From contig CM042090.1 in assembly GCA_023512835.1 (NCBI GenBank), positions 4,371,826 to 4,435,825 of the forward strand: 64,000 nucleotides of DNA. The letters are read 5' to 3'. The notes under the pieces are model-generated. The model made no database searches, was not told where the DNA came from, and worked only from the letters and a program-made list of their open reading frames with translations. This stretch comes from Taxillus chinensis. Lineage: Eukaryota; Streptophyta; Magnoliopsida; Santalales; Loranthaceae. Of the stretch, positions 1 through 11,009 are shown one piece after another. The number at the start of each line of letters is the position of its first letter. The stretch's first letter is position 1. Position numbers and translations under genes: made by a program.

Positions 1-922
1 TCAAATTCTGCAGCTTGTGTATCCATTCTACATCATAGTGTGGAAGTTGCCAAGTGCTATTTATAATGTCTCTCAAGGTTGTGACCGGTAGAGCATACAC
101 TGGTTTAAATCGAGGGATGGTGCATGGGAAGTGCCCCCTCATCCAAGCACACAATAATGGGAGACATCCAGTGAACATTCCCTACCCCTAAGTCCTAATG
201 CGGGATAATGATCTGATTATTTCTGCCAAGATAGATGGGATAGGGTCTTGTCCTGTCATAAGCTATAATACTAACTCCAGAACAGCTCCCTCTATTCATT
301 TATACATTCGAGGGAAGATAACTAACCCGTAAATAGCCAGTGTAAAAAGTTGGTGAATTTCCGATTGTGTGGCCCATGGCATCTTCTCTCGAATATAATC
401 CCATGGAATAAACTCAAATCTTCCCTCTGTTCTGATGATGGCTGAGGACACATTGTGAACCTTGAGTCCTAAAAACTGAGCCAAAGATCTCTGCACAGAT
501 TTTCGAGTGTCTAGGTGAAACACCTTGGCTTCTTCATCTAGTGACCGTCCTAGCAACCATTTATATTCTTCTAGTGTTGGAACTAGATCGATGCCATTGA
601 AGTTGAAACAACAGTGCCTAGGATCCCAAAAATGCATGGCTGCCTGGATCATCCCCTTATCTTCAGGAACCTGTGTTAGACATAGTAGGTCTTTATAATG
701 ATAGATGTATGCGGCTCGATTGTCTGCTGCCCATTCTTTCCATATGGCTTCCAACTCTGCTACACAGGTTTTTTGAAATGTCATGCTAACTTGGTCAGGT
801 ACCTCTGGCTCATCTTGCGAGAAGTTGCCTAAAAACTGTTGGAGGTTTTCGGCTACAAGAGAGACTTCTTTAGCACTCTTGACATCTACCACATCCTTTA
901 GGAGATGGATAAAGCTTGCCAT
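1..922 (-). pseudogene. Ogre-type Ty3 retrotransposon ORF1 (DUF7745-like), broken and cut by the window edge
   Basis: The open part runs from an ATG at 922 down to a TGA at 296-298 (about 208 codons). It carries the pattern of the plant DUF7745 / plant-mobile-domain-like proteins: an AELEAIWKEW helix, then AAMHFWDPRHCCFNFNGIDLVPTLEEY. After the stop, homologous residues continue in shifted frames to position 1, with recognisable pieces such as FTGCLPLLCAWMRGHF and LPHYDVEWIHKLQNL, so the gene is frameshifted. The placement fits an Ogre-like element: a tRNA-Arg-type primer site lies about 770 bp upstream at 1689-1706 on the same strand, and Ogre elements carry an extra ORF before gag. The molecular role of this protein is unknown. 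The family assignment is from memory; the link to Ogre rests on the primer site. Confidence 0.6.
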
Positions 923-1688
923 GTTCAAAGACCTAGTAATGCTGGGAACACTATAGTCATGATATGCATGTTATGTCATGGTATGTCGTGCATGCAAATA
1001 AAATACATAACAAGCTCATAGTATGGTATGGAAAGAAAAGGTATCTAAGGGCATACATATCGACATACTACATACAACACATACATAAACATATACATGT
1101 GGGTCTATGCCCCTAAGAGCATCTATTTCTAAATCATATCTTATTCGGCAGTCCCCAAGCTATCTCATATAAGAAGCTCCGTACCCGAAGGCATTAACGG
1201 AGGGTGTCTTTCCATCCCAAAGGGGAAAGGGATAGGAAAAGGCCACCACTTGAGTGAGGTGTTTCAGGGGCCCCACGTAGACAAGCACAACCAAGTCCAT
1301 GCGGGTCATAACCTTACTAGCCTCTCTAACCTAATGTGTTGGAACCCTGGTAGAAAGTTCATGCATGTTACGTAACGAATAACACATCATGTATAAAGAG
1401 ATAGAAAACATGTAATATATACAAAGCATGATTACAAATAAATAAATAAATACATAAATAATATATACAAAGCATAATTGCAAGAAAATAATTATAACAA
1501 CACAATCAAATAAATATATACAAACTAACAATATAGACAAATCATGATTGTAGCAAAAATAATTATCATAATCAAATAATCATATATACATAACATAATG
1601 AAGGAAACATATATACAAAATATCAAAGCAAGGGATATCTAAAATAAAAGACCTTCCAACACTAAGAATAAGGCTCGACTCTCAAACG
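923..1688 (-). other. 5' untranslated region of the Ogre-type element
   Basis: This is the stretch between the primer site and ORF1 of the minus-strand element. It is AT-rich and repetitive at 1370-1640, with many ATATATACA-like words. At 1130-1330 there is a higher-complexity segment. No usable coding signal was seen on either strand. The 69-codon AT-rich frame at 1331-1540 has only low-complexity hydrophobic sequence. Confidence 0.45.
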
Positions 1689-1706
1689 TCCCCAGCAGAG
1701 TCGCCA
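1689..1706 (-). other. Primer binding site, tRNA-Arg type
   Basis: The minus strand reads TGGCGACTCTGCTGGGGA. This starts with TGG, complementary to a tRNA CCA end, and matches the primer-site form known from plant Ogre elements (tRNA-Arg). It fixes the orientation of the element: its 5' LTR should lie at higher coordinates and ORF1 at lower ones. The expected LTR is not recognisable next to it, because a different Ty3 integrase remnant begins within about 30 bp. This junction is probably a rearrangement or deletion. Confidence 0.65.
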
Positions 1707-1734
1707 TTCTGTCGACATCCGGACGAATCCGCAT

Positions 1735-2545
1735 GTCGACACCCTCTCCTCAGGGAAACTCGAAGAAACACATGATCCCCCACAGCAAACTCTAATGATC
1801 TCCTCGTCTTGTCTGGATATGATTTATGTTTACTCTGAGTTGTAAGCAAACGCTGTCGAATCACTCGGACTTTCTCTATGGCATCTTGCACCAACTGTGG
1901 CCCTAACAAGGCTGTCTCACCAGCCTCGGCCCAACACAGGGGTGACCTACAAGGTCTACCATACAATGTCTCATATGGAGCTATCTTAATGGAGGCTTGA
2001 TAACTGTTGTTATATGCAAATTTCACCAATGGAAGGTGGGTGGCCCATGAACCCTCAAAATCCATCATACAAGCTCTAAACATGTCCTCTAAAGTTTGGA
2101 TAGTCCTCTCTAATTGTCCATCAGTCTCAGGATGAAAGACTGTACTCAAGCTCAACTCAGTGCCCAAAGCCTCCTTCAAATCCTTCCAAAATCGGGAAGT
2201 AAATTGATCTGATACAATAGACATAGGCACACTATACAATCTCAGAATCTCATCAATATAAAGCTGACTAAGGCTACTCATGTTTCCTTTCTCCTTGATT
2301 GCCACGAAATATGCCGATTTGGTCAAATGGTCCACAATGACCCAAATCATATTCTTCCCTCCCAAAGGGGGTGGAAGTCCAGTCAAAAAATTCATCGTGA
2401 TATGGTCCCACTTCCATTGCACCATAGTCAACGGGTGCAACATTCTTGCTGGTCGCTATTACTCAACCTTCACTTGCTGACAAGTAAGGAAATGCGAAAC
2501 AAACTCTGCCACACTCCTCTTCATCCCAATATTCAATGCACTTTA
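1735..2545 (-). pseudogene. Ty3/gypsy integrase remnant
   Basis: On the minus strand the sequence carries the second half of the integrase zinc finger (FLTCQQVK, near 2490). It then runs through the catalytic core: WKWDHITMNFLTGLP, VIVDHLTKSAYF, SIVSDQFTSRFW, HPETDGQLERTIQTLEDM and SYQASIKIAPYETLYGRPCRSPLCW. It ends near the conserved GDHVFLRVS segment. Two adjacent stop codons (TAA TAG) interrupt the frame between the zinc finger and the core near 2468. One residue is missing in the SDRD motif. The element is incomplete: reverse transcriptase and gag are absent, and sequence beyond 2545 is LTR-like. This is a dead retrotransposon fragment, transcribed if at all toward lower coordinates. Confidence 0.85.
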
Positions 2546-2858
2546 ATACATATAGATATATCCACAACATAACATACTCATATACACATAAATCAACAAA
2601 TCATAATACATATTAATATCAAATCCACATACTATACATTTGGTGTGTACAAATCCACAACCTCTGAAACAGATTCAATGGGACAAAACCACCTGCCTCT
2701 GTTGGAAAAATGAATTGGAAGCTTACACTTACGTTCTTGACCTAAGGATTCAATTTTCACCTTCCACACCACGTTCTCTCTCTCTCTCTCTCTCTCTCCT
2801 CTAAAAGTGTGATGGCGGCTAGGGTTCATCCCTCCCGAAAAATACCGAATATCTATTT

Positions 2859-2889
<31 letters not shown>

Positions 2890-3315
2890 ATAAATAAGAC
2901 ACGCTACACTAGATCGACGTGGCCCAGAACACGCATCGACCTCCACTATCCCGGATTACTGATGTTGCGGATTAATCCGAGCTAACAACGCTATGGATTA
3001 CTCCGGACTACTAAGGCTTGCTCCGTGCTAAGGGACTACTCGAATCTTTACCCCGTGCTAAGAGATCGCTCGAATCATTACTCTATGCAAAGGAATCGCT
3101 CGGATCCTTACTCCGTGCTAAGGGATCGCTCGGATCCTTACTCATGCTCCATATTTGACCATGATGATTCAGATTTGACCATGATGATCCGGATTTAACC
3201 ATGATCCTCCTTTACTCACTCCAACATACTAGAAAACATATAAAAAATCATAATTTTAGCACCGTACGACACCTCTCAACCTCTAGCTCTCTAAACTAGG
3301 ACATGGGTCCTCACA
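2546..3315 (-). mobile_element. Probable LTR remnant of the same Ty3 element
   Basis: The right edge reads, on the minus strand, TGTGAGGACCCATG, a typical TG start of Ty3 LTRs. The interior has an internal (CT)n run at about 2776-2797, an (AT)n run at about 2865-2889 and GATCCGG-type repeats like those in the LTRs of the complete element at 21118-31291. The left edge is not certain. Its position directly beside an integrase remnant suggests an internal deletion that removed gag to RNase H. Confidence 0.4.
3021..3143. repeat. 30-bp tandem repeat, about 4 degenerate copies
   Basis: The unit CCGTGCTAAGGGATCGCTCG plus GATCCTTACT recurs with 30-bp spacing from 3021, 3051, 3081 and 3111. Copies differ by several substitutions. 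It is followed at 3150-3205 by short repeats of the word TTTGACCATGATGATCC. Such minisatellites are common inside Ty3 LTRs. Confidence 0.75.
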
Positions 3316-4392
3316 TCAGATCTGTTTGATAGCTTATAAATACTCATACACTATCTTTTCCTCTTCTCCATCAATGTCATATCATAGTCATTACTTGTAC
3401 CAGCTGTCAGTCATTAGCTTCCACAAAAAATGTTTATTCACCCCCCCCCCCTCCCCTCTAAACTCACTTTGGAACGTACACACTCAACTCAGAGAATGAG
3501 ATGTACCGACAGTACTTACTATGGTGATCACATGACCATTATTAACTTCCACAAATCAAAGTCTAACAATGTCAAGTTGGATTGTCAGTTAACTTTAGAT
3601 GTCAAGATTATCAGAAATTTGTCTATGCTAAAGTTTTACTTCTTGTCTTTTGAATAATGGTTAAGGGAGGAGTTTACAATATAATCAAATACATTTGAAA
3701 TTTTGCTATTGTTGAGGCATATTAGACATTAACACAAGTATAACAATTGATTGATTGCTTGCATAACATTGATCTTGAAATAATCATATTACAATTTTGA
3801 GTAAGTGGAGTGTTAACAAAATATTTAGATAAACATACTACAACACTTCCTTACTATTGGGATCCTTTAGTCTACACAGATTTCAGGTAAAATACAAGGA
3901 AAATACTACCCCTCAATCTTAGAGCCTTTGTTTTTTTCTGATATTGCATTGGCTTTTTTAAAACCATTTTGCACATATTCCTTTTAATCGTAATCCTTAG
4001 TTATACTAAAATCATCCTTTCATTAATTGGACTCTCTCCAAACATGCTATCAGTTTTATATGATGCTACAACTTATACTGAAGGTAAATCCTTTATCTCT
4101 TAGTGATGCACTCATAATATATGATGTAGTTGCTCAAGCACACATAGACACTTCAATTTAAGTCTTAATGCATATGTTTTAAGATGCTGTCAACATACAC
4201 AAGCATCATCCAAATGAGTTGGTCATCAAACATATTTGATTTACTTATATTGATATATCATCTAATATACTAACAATTTTCATACTTTTTAATTACTTCT
4301 AAATAGTATATATGATGAACATTGAGATCATATTCTTTACATCATTCAAAACTTATGCAAGATGAAATTACACTCATGCAATCAGATCTAGC
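3316..4392. other. AT-rich intergenic sequence
   Basis: No gene was recognised. A 75-codon frame at 3430-3657 (+) begins in a C-homopolymer and has no recognisable domain. The part from about 3900 to 4392 is probably the decayed 3' tail of the copia element whose RNase H end lies at 4393-4588 on the minus strand. Confidence 0.4.
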
Positions 4393-4588
4393 AATTTTAA
4401 TTTATTTAGCAACTCATTAAATCTAGATTCAAGCAATGGTTTTGTAAAAATATCCCTAAGTTGATCATCAATGGATACATATTCTACAGATATGTCTTTC
4501 CTAAGTATATGATCCTTGATGAAATGATGCCTAGTTTCTAATGCTTAACAAGGCTATTTGTAATTGCAATTGCACTTTTGTTGTCACA
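4393..4588 (-). pseudogene. Ty1/copia RNase H C-terminal remnant
   Basis: Read on the minus strand, the segment opens with CDNKSAIAITN, the conserved RNase H box of plant copia elements. After one stop and a frame change near 4540 it continues with RHHFIKDHI, VEYVSIDDQLRDIFTKPL and RFNELLNKLKLLD. These are the conserved end of copia pol. Only this terminal piece is recognisable. It is a dead, truncated and frameshifted copy. Confidence 0.85.
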
Positions 4589-4706
4589 CAATAATAAAAC
4601 AAGATTGAAGTTCAAAATATAGATTTCGAGTATCATTTATAGCCCATATTACTCCATGTAAACGGATTTAACTAAAATTTTATAGAGTTTACACCTAATG
4701 ATCTAA

Positions 4707-5099
4707 GAGTATTCATACTAGCTCCATTAAAATACACATTTTTTTAAAATTTAGAGAAAGTTTTAACTTTTAAATAAAAAATTATACTGTATTAGATCCT
4801 TTAAACTGCAAAATTTAGAAATTGACAATAGAGATTAAAGAAAAAGTCTTTATATTTAGAGTATCACTATTTATCTTCCAAATATTGTTTATTATATTTT
4901 TTTGACATATGTGCACTTTTGATTGGTTGTAATAAATAGAAGAAATAAAAAAATAGTAAATGCAAAATAAAAATTATAATTTAAAAGAATAGAGAAAGAG
5001 ATGGAAAATAAGATGTAGAGGATAAACAAAATATATCAAATAGTATAATATTTATTCCCTAAAATAGAAATAGAAATTATAAAGCTAGTGTGGATGCTC
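4707..5099. mobile_element. Tourist-like MITE (PIF/Harbinger type)
   Basis: The left end reads GAGTATTCATACTAGCTCC. The right end, reverse complemented, reads GAGCATCCACACTAGCTTT, giving imperfect terminal inverted repeats of about 19 bp. Both sides are flanked by TAA (4704-4706 and 5100-5102), the target duplication typical of PIF/Harbinger elements. The 393-bp interior is AT-rich and non-coding. The element at 42334-42589 has related ends. Confidence 0.65.
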
Positions 5100-5419
5100 T
5101 AATGAGCTATGTTAAATATCGGCCTTATACAAACTAAATAATCTAGACCAACTAAATTAGCAGAAAATTTAATCAACATGAATGACATAATAAACCAATA
5201 AACTAAACATAAAGTTGGTTAGATAAGATATGTATATAAATTATATCAATAATAATGTCAACCCAATTATACATTAATCTTATTTTAATTATCAGTCTAA
5301 TTTGCAGGAAAATTATCCTATTATAATCAATTTCTTCTCAAAAACATCATCATAGCATAAGGTCAAAAAGTAAATAAAATTTTAAGTAAGATGTGAGTTG
5401 TAATTATGATTACAAACGA

Positions 5420-6060
5420 ACTGAGCCAAGCCAAGTAGTAAGATGTTCGAATGTGTTTATTAGTATTTATTAACAAACCGAGAAGAACACTAGTATTAAA
5501 TTATGATATTTATGAACTGTTCACGAACATTACTTTGTTGTTTGCGAACGTTCACGAACATGAGTTCACAAACTTGTTATCATAAAAAATCATAAAATTT
5601 TTCAAAAAGAATCACACCGTAAACTTATCAAAAAAATACAATTAATTAACTATTAGGTTATGTTATCTTGGTTTAATATGTTTACACAATTACTATATTA
5701 ATTTATGAAAATATTATAATAGTAGTAAAGTTAGTAATAATAAACAAATAAACAAAAAATTATTTTTTATTTAATAATAATATAAAATTATATTTTTATT
5801 AAATTATATTTAATAAAAATACATTTATATTTAATAAAATAACTTTTATACATATTAATTAATTTATTATTTTTCGTTCACGAAGAATTTTCATGTACAT
5901 GAACGATATTTACAAACTATTTATGAACAATTGTTTGTGAACGTTCGTGACCATGTTCATAAATATAATAATAGTGTTCGCGAACGATACTATTCTTTAA
6001 TGAACAAGCATAAACAATCTTTTATCAAACTAAACGCAAACTTATTTATAAACATTTAAT
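5420..6060. repeat. AT-rich segment with scattered GTTCGTGAAC-type palindromic words
   Basis: Both flanks (about 5440-5575 and 5875-6000) are dense in variants of TTCACGAAC / GTTCGCGAAC, in both orientations, around an AT-rich core. Plant genomes contain non-autonomous elements made of such GTTCGTGAAC words. The opposing arrangement suggests a degraded foldback or MITE-like element. Exact ends and target duplications could not be found. Confidence 0.45.
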
Positions 6061-8400
6061 TTATTTATAGTAATAAATAAATAAAATTTAAAAAATATAA
6101 TAAGTTAATACAATCCTTAACTTTCATACCAAATTATAATTATTAAGTGTTGAGAAATATATACCACTCGCATTTGTTTTGCTGATATACCAAAAGCATG
6201 GTCTCGTAATTATATTATCAATCGCATGTCATACATACTGACTTTTTGAAATTTTTGTTTTTTCAACTTTAACTTTTCTAACATACGTGCTACAAGTTAA
6301 ATACAAAGAAAATGACACTAACATTATTCAATTCGTCCACACAACTTCGTCGTATTCAAAACAAACAAACTGACAAACACCTGCCACCCAACACATACTT
6401 AATCAATGCAATATCGACTGATCCTACTCGTGCCAATAAAATTATGACTATTGATTGCCATAAGTAACCATTGGAATTGTGCAATAATGCTCATTGGGAT
6501 TTGGTCCAAACGTAAATACGCTTCTCTCTTAAAATCCCCAACGGTCAAGAAGGATTATTTATGAATATTGAATATTAAAAAAAATGAGATTATAATAAAT
6601 ATTGAATTGAAGTCCAATATTTTTAATCTGCTTATCTCTAATAACACTTGTTGAATTGAATAACGGCATAAACTTAAAAATATCTTAGATCTGTCTTGCT
6701 ATCATAATAAAATTAGATTTGTTTTGCGTTTTCAAATTTAAAAATATGACAAATTATCTCAACAGTAAATTAGCAACTAAATTAGTTACAATTATTTTTA
6801 CTTAGTCATAGCAAGGTTTAGAATGGTAAAAGAAAATTTGTAGTGACTACCAACTCGGGGGAAAACATGCGTCATTGTTACAGCGGTATAAAAACATTAG
6901 TTATCTTGCTTGACTTGATAAAACTATAAGGTCATATTTGGTATGCAAGAATCAAATCAGAAAGAATGAAATAATTAGGGGAATACGATTAATATAGGAA
7001 ATGAAATAAAAAATTTCATTTTCTTGCGTTTGTCATGAGATCAGCCTTTATAGTAGCTTAACTCGTGCGGCACCTAATTTCCACCCGTACGAAGGAATGT
7101 TAGGTTAGCCTAACTCGTCACATTTGGATCAAAACCCATCAATCCATTGTAAAACAATTGTGTAGGAAAGCACTTAGGAGAAGAAAGATTGAACAAAAGC
7201 AACAAATGATTGTATTGATTGCTTGAAAGTTTTACAAAATCACTCCCATATATATAAATGTTAACACTTTTCTAGTTCTGACACCAGAAAACATCATTTT
7301 AGCTTGAGCAGTTAAATCTCTACAACTCATTTTATAAACTAAGTTACAACACTTTACAAAGGAAAAAAACCCCCAAAATAGTCTAAGTGTATTAAGATAA
7401 GCCTCAGTCCGTGACAGTTTGAAATACAAGATAATGAGAGGTAATGCTTTAATCAACGTAAAAAAATATCCTCTTCTTAATTTAACCTAATAATTAATTA
7501 ATAAGGGAGAGTAACATGGTGTGGCAAGGGAGATTGCGTCGCAAGGGGAGAGGGGGCACCAAAAGGGGAGAGAACAAGGCAGGGGGAGGACAGCGTGGAA
7601 GAGAGCAAGGCAAGGGTTATGGCAGAGAGGGTTTCATTTAGATCCGAACTTCGTTTGTTGCAAATTTGTTAGTGTGCAAGGGCGACGACAGTAGGAGAGA
7701 GGTGTGCTAGGAGGTGGGTACTGAGGGACAAAGCAATGTAAAGGTTGCAATGGGGAGGAATTAATTTAGATCCAAACCTCATTCGTTGGAGATTTGTGAG
7801 TGTGCAGGAGGATGGCAGCGAGAGAGAGGCATGCAAGGGGCGACAACGGAAGAGATGCGTATGGGAAGCAACAGGGCAAAAAAAACTGATATAATTAATA
7901 AATAAAAAACAAACATGAAACTTCGTTTGTAATGCTTTAGTTTAGGTGTTTCTTTAAGTTGGTTCTAATTCTTTTTTTATCTCCTTTTTGATTGAGGTCT
8001 TCTAAGTGAAGGACAAAAAATACTTTTTTATTTTTTAAGAAATGAATATACCACCACAACGATTGTTTCCTCTTCACTTTGCATACCAAACATGAAAAAT
8101 GAATAAAATTTTATTCTTTTTCTTTTCTTTTCTGTGTGTTAGGTGATGTTACAAAATACAATAACTTTAAATTTTATATATTTAAAACTTATTGTATGGC
8201 AAACTAAAATCAAGTTTTCATATTAATCATAGCATTCACAATCCATTACCAACTTTTCATTCCTTTAATAGGTCATACGGCATTGGTGAAAATTTGTGTT
8301 TCTAAGGGAATGTTTAAAATTTGTTTTTCAAATTACACAATCTTTTGGTATAGCAGAGTTTAAAATAAAGCATCTCAACTTTTGCACGCGGACTCAAAAA
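6061..8400. other. Intergenic spacer with decayed repeats
   Basis: No gene was recognised on either strand. The words ATTTGGTATGCAAGAATC (about 6935) and, in reverse complement, GTTTGGTATGCAAAGTG (about 8080-8095) face each other and may be the ends of a MITE-derived block split by later insertions. The purine-rich part at 7500-7870 is described separately. The small frame at 7232-7456 (-) shows no domain. Confidence 0.35.
7620..7870. repeat. Imperfect tandem duplication, about 130-bp unit
   Basis: Two consecutive copies share the order: TTTAGATCC, AACTTCGTTTGTTG or AACCTCATTCGTTG, then GTGAGTGTGCA-like words, then a G-rich GAGAGAGG(T/C)(G/A)TGC tail. They begin near 7633 and 7768. Divergence is substantial. 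The purpose is unknown; it resembles a decayed minisatellite. Confidence 0.45.
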
Positions 8401-8554
8401 AATGAAACCAAAATATCACATATTCATTCATCTCAATTTTAGCACAATCATAGAACCTTTAAATTAAATACATTACAGAGGGAATCAAGTGGGAAAAACA
8501 AAACAAAAATAAAAAAACAAGACATTTTGATTGCGATGCTTGGGTACGGAATGA
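8401..8554 (-). other. 3' flank / probable 3' UTR of the phytol kinase gene
   Basis: This is A/T-rich sequence just downstream of the stop codon. An AATAAA-like signal could not be chosen with confidence. If the donor-like site at the stop is used, a last exon would have to lie here or further left, but no conserved C-terminal residues were seen. Confidence 0.35.
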
Positions 8555-10878
8555 TTACCTGAAAATAAAGAACGCTGTTATCATACTCACTAGAGGCACA
8601 GATATGTTGTCGTCTACCGAATCCGTAATTGGAAGTGACTCCACTAAGGTTGCCACCATGGAAACTATGGCGACTCTTCCCATCATCAAACCCCAATCTA
8701 ACTGGAAGTAGCCCATAATTGAAAAATAATACAGCATCCTAGAGAAAAGAAAACAGATTAATTCTATTATGTCAAGTTTAAAATCTGCACGAAGAAAGTT
8801 CAAACTTGTTTTCGTTTTTAAACACCCAGTTTCTTTTGTTTTTTCTTTCTTTGCTGAAGAATACAAACTCTTGTTAATTAATTTAGATGGCAGTGTGAGA
8901 TGAGATGAACTTTGGACATACAGCATGGAGATCAAAAAGCCGCATCCAAGCATGGAAATGCTTCCGGCCCAACTCTTCTGCTTATTGTAAGGAATCTTTA
9001 AGGTCCCAAATCTTCTTCCCATAATATCAGCAACACCTGTTTAACACAAAGTTTTTAAGTTAAAGAAGTGTAAGATGGCACCGGGTTTGGATGATTGATT
9101 CTTAGGTTTTACCATCTCCACCACACATCATCGCCAAAGATATCACACCGACAGGAGACTCTCGCCAGAATACAAGAGAGCAAGTGATTAAAGTCAGCAC
9201 ATAATATAAAGGGCCCCTGAGCAATTCCCTGCAAGAAAAAAGCTGCAATGCAATTTTAAATTGCCTCAAGAAGACAATAATTTTAAATCCAATATGAGGA
9301 TGGTAATTATTTGAAAAAGCTACCCTGGACTTCCTTCTCGAGTAACAGATTTTAGGAGTCCTTCGTCCTCAGGAGCCAGAGAAAGGCCATGGAAGACAAG
9401 CCTGAAGCAGTTCACCAGAGGAACAAAGGAAGCAAAGTAGCGAGCCTCCATTGCAGTGCTATGCTAGGATTAAAAAATTAAAAAACTGATTGAATGCAAC
9501 AAATATCCTTATTTATAATAAAAATTTAAAAGGTATTGGCGGGCACAAGGAAGGGATACCTGAAAACTGGCCAAGAGACCAAGAAAAGAAGCCCAGATAA
9601 AATATGGACTAGCTTTCTGCTCATACTCTGCGCCAAAGACAATAGAAAATTTAACCGAAATTTAAACCATCAAGCGTAAATATAGATTAGTAAAATTCTA
9701 TTTGCTAATAATTTGCACAGGATTGATATGAAAAAAATAATAATAATAATAATATCAAGTGTCCTGCACCAGCACAAGCACAAGCACCGCACAATATTTA
9801 GCTTAAAAACAAATAGAGCTTTAAAAATATAAGTGACTGACATGGCGCTAGCCTTCTAAAAGTATCTAAACCGTGAAAAGTATCTTTCGTCTTGTATCAT
9901 AAAAGCTGAACAGGAAGCTATCATTCACGAGGCTACAGCCTTTCAAGCATCATAACCACACAAATGTTTTAAAATAAATGATCAGAACATATGGGAAAAC
10001 GTATTCAAGTTCATATTATCGAAAACAGGAAATAAAAATATAAAAAAAATAAAGAATACAAACCCAGCAACATGCCAACAAAGGGTTTTGATTGTTGCAC
10101 CTATAATCTAAAGTTGCTAGGTCCTAGGCCCATTATTAATATCAACAAGCCTTGGAGCCCTGCAATCCACTAAAATTTCAACAAATCTGTCACCAATGGA
10201 CACAACAGAGAAAATAAAACCAACAGTCCCTCCCGGATTGAGTTTTCCTGGCATGCATACTCTCCTGGAAATCGCATAAGCTTTGCTTTAATTTACATTT
10301 AAAAAAAAAATGGACAATTCTAAGATTACACACTAGTCAACTTCTTGTTTTTTTCCCCAAAAAGGGAAATAACAAAAAAAGGTAAAGAAAGAAAAACCGT
10401 TGACCATTTCAGATTTCCTGGAGCAATCTCAAACTAGGTAAGTTGAGGTGTGTTTGAGTGGCAGTGCCAGTAGTAGTGCCAGCGCCACCGAGATAGAGAG
10501 AGAAACCTGTTCGATGAGACCACGATCGGTGAGGTTATTGAAAACGGAGATGAGAGCGTAAGCGCAGGCTATCACAGCCGCCGTGGCTCCGGCGTCCCGG
10601 ACCAACAAAGCTCCGTTGGCAGATGTGGCGACAGCCGGAGGCGAGGTGCACGAGAGACACCGGAAAGGGGAGCGAGTCGGCCATCGGAGATCCGAGGACG
10701 ACGGTCGCTGCGCAATATAAGAAGAGGAGCGTAGAGGCGGAGGAAAGAGAGAACTTAGACGGAGCGTGCGGCGCAAGTGACGGCGCCGCAAGATAAAGAA
10801 CTCGCGGGGAGGGCTGCTGATGAAGGATAGGGGTGCTACTGCGTCGACGACAAGGGACGATGTTAACAACCGGCTCAT
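8555..10878 (-). CDS. VTE5: Phytol kinase, chloroplastic (VTE5 type), six exons
   Basis: The product phosphorylates phytol released from chlorophyll with a CTP-type donor, feeding tocopherol synthesis in the plastid. Minus-strand coding exons: 10507-10878, 9560-9627, 9324-9458, 9113-9228, 8922-9036 and 8555-8738. All introns are GT-AG, and phases join in frame to 329 codons plus TAA. The N-terminus (about 80 residues, Ser/Arg-rich) looks like a transit peptide. Then follow hydrophobic helices with family motifs: NNLTDRGLIEQ, SMSRKLVHILSGLLF, MEARYFASFVPLVN, LLKSVTREG, ELLRGPLYYVL, FWRESPVGVISLAMMCGGDG, VADIMGRRFGTLKIPYN, SWAGSISM and VESLPITDSVDDNISVPL. This pattern fits VTE5 better than the paralogue FOLK, recalled to read AGDGMADIVGRRFG. 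The start is the first in-frame ATG; GTG lies five codons earlier. The stop TAA lies inside an AG|GTAA donor-like site, so an extra 3' exon cannot be excluded. Confidence 0.92.
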
Positions 10879-10893
10879 GATAGCAGCAGCCAC

Positions 10894-10934
10894 TCCTGAA
10901 TCCTGAATCCTGAATCCTGAATCCTGAATCCTGA
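10894..10934. repeat. 7-bp tandem repeat (TTCAGGA on the gene strand), about 6 copies
   Basis: The unit TCCTGAA (plus strand) repeats without interruption for 41 bp, only 15 bp upstream of the phytol kinase ATG. It lies in the expected 5' UTR. Because 7 is not a multiple of 3, copy-number change would shift any upstream reading frame. Confidence 0.95.
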
Positions 10935-10983
10935 TCGGTACTACTATGCCTCTTGATCTCGAATGTCCAACCGAGACGCGCGC

Positions 10984-10990
10984 AATATAG
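10984..10990 (-). promoter_or_regulatory. Possible TATA box of the phytol kinase gene
   Basis: The minus strand reads CCCTATATTGCG about 105 bp upstream of the ATG, followed by GC-rich sequence. This is the best TATA-like word in the interval. It would place the cap site near 10955 and the 7-bp repeat inside the leader. Confidence 0.35.
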
Positions 10991-11009
10991 GGAATGCGCT
11001 ACTACCACA

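Noticed and set aside
2632..2829. 65-codon minus-strand frame with an RERERE stretch
   Set aside because: The repeat comes from a CT microsatellite inside an LTR remnant.
9560..9627. An apparent YEQKASPYFIWASFLGLLASF segment, which would mean VTE5 lacks its SRKLVH exon
   Set aside because: That reading is in the wrong frame. With the phase set by exon 1, the same exon reads SMSRKLVHILSGLLFLVSWPVF, so the gene is intact.
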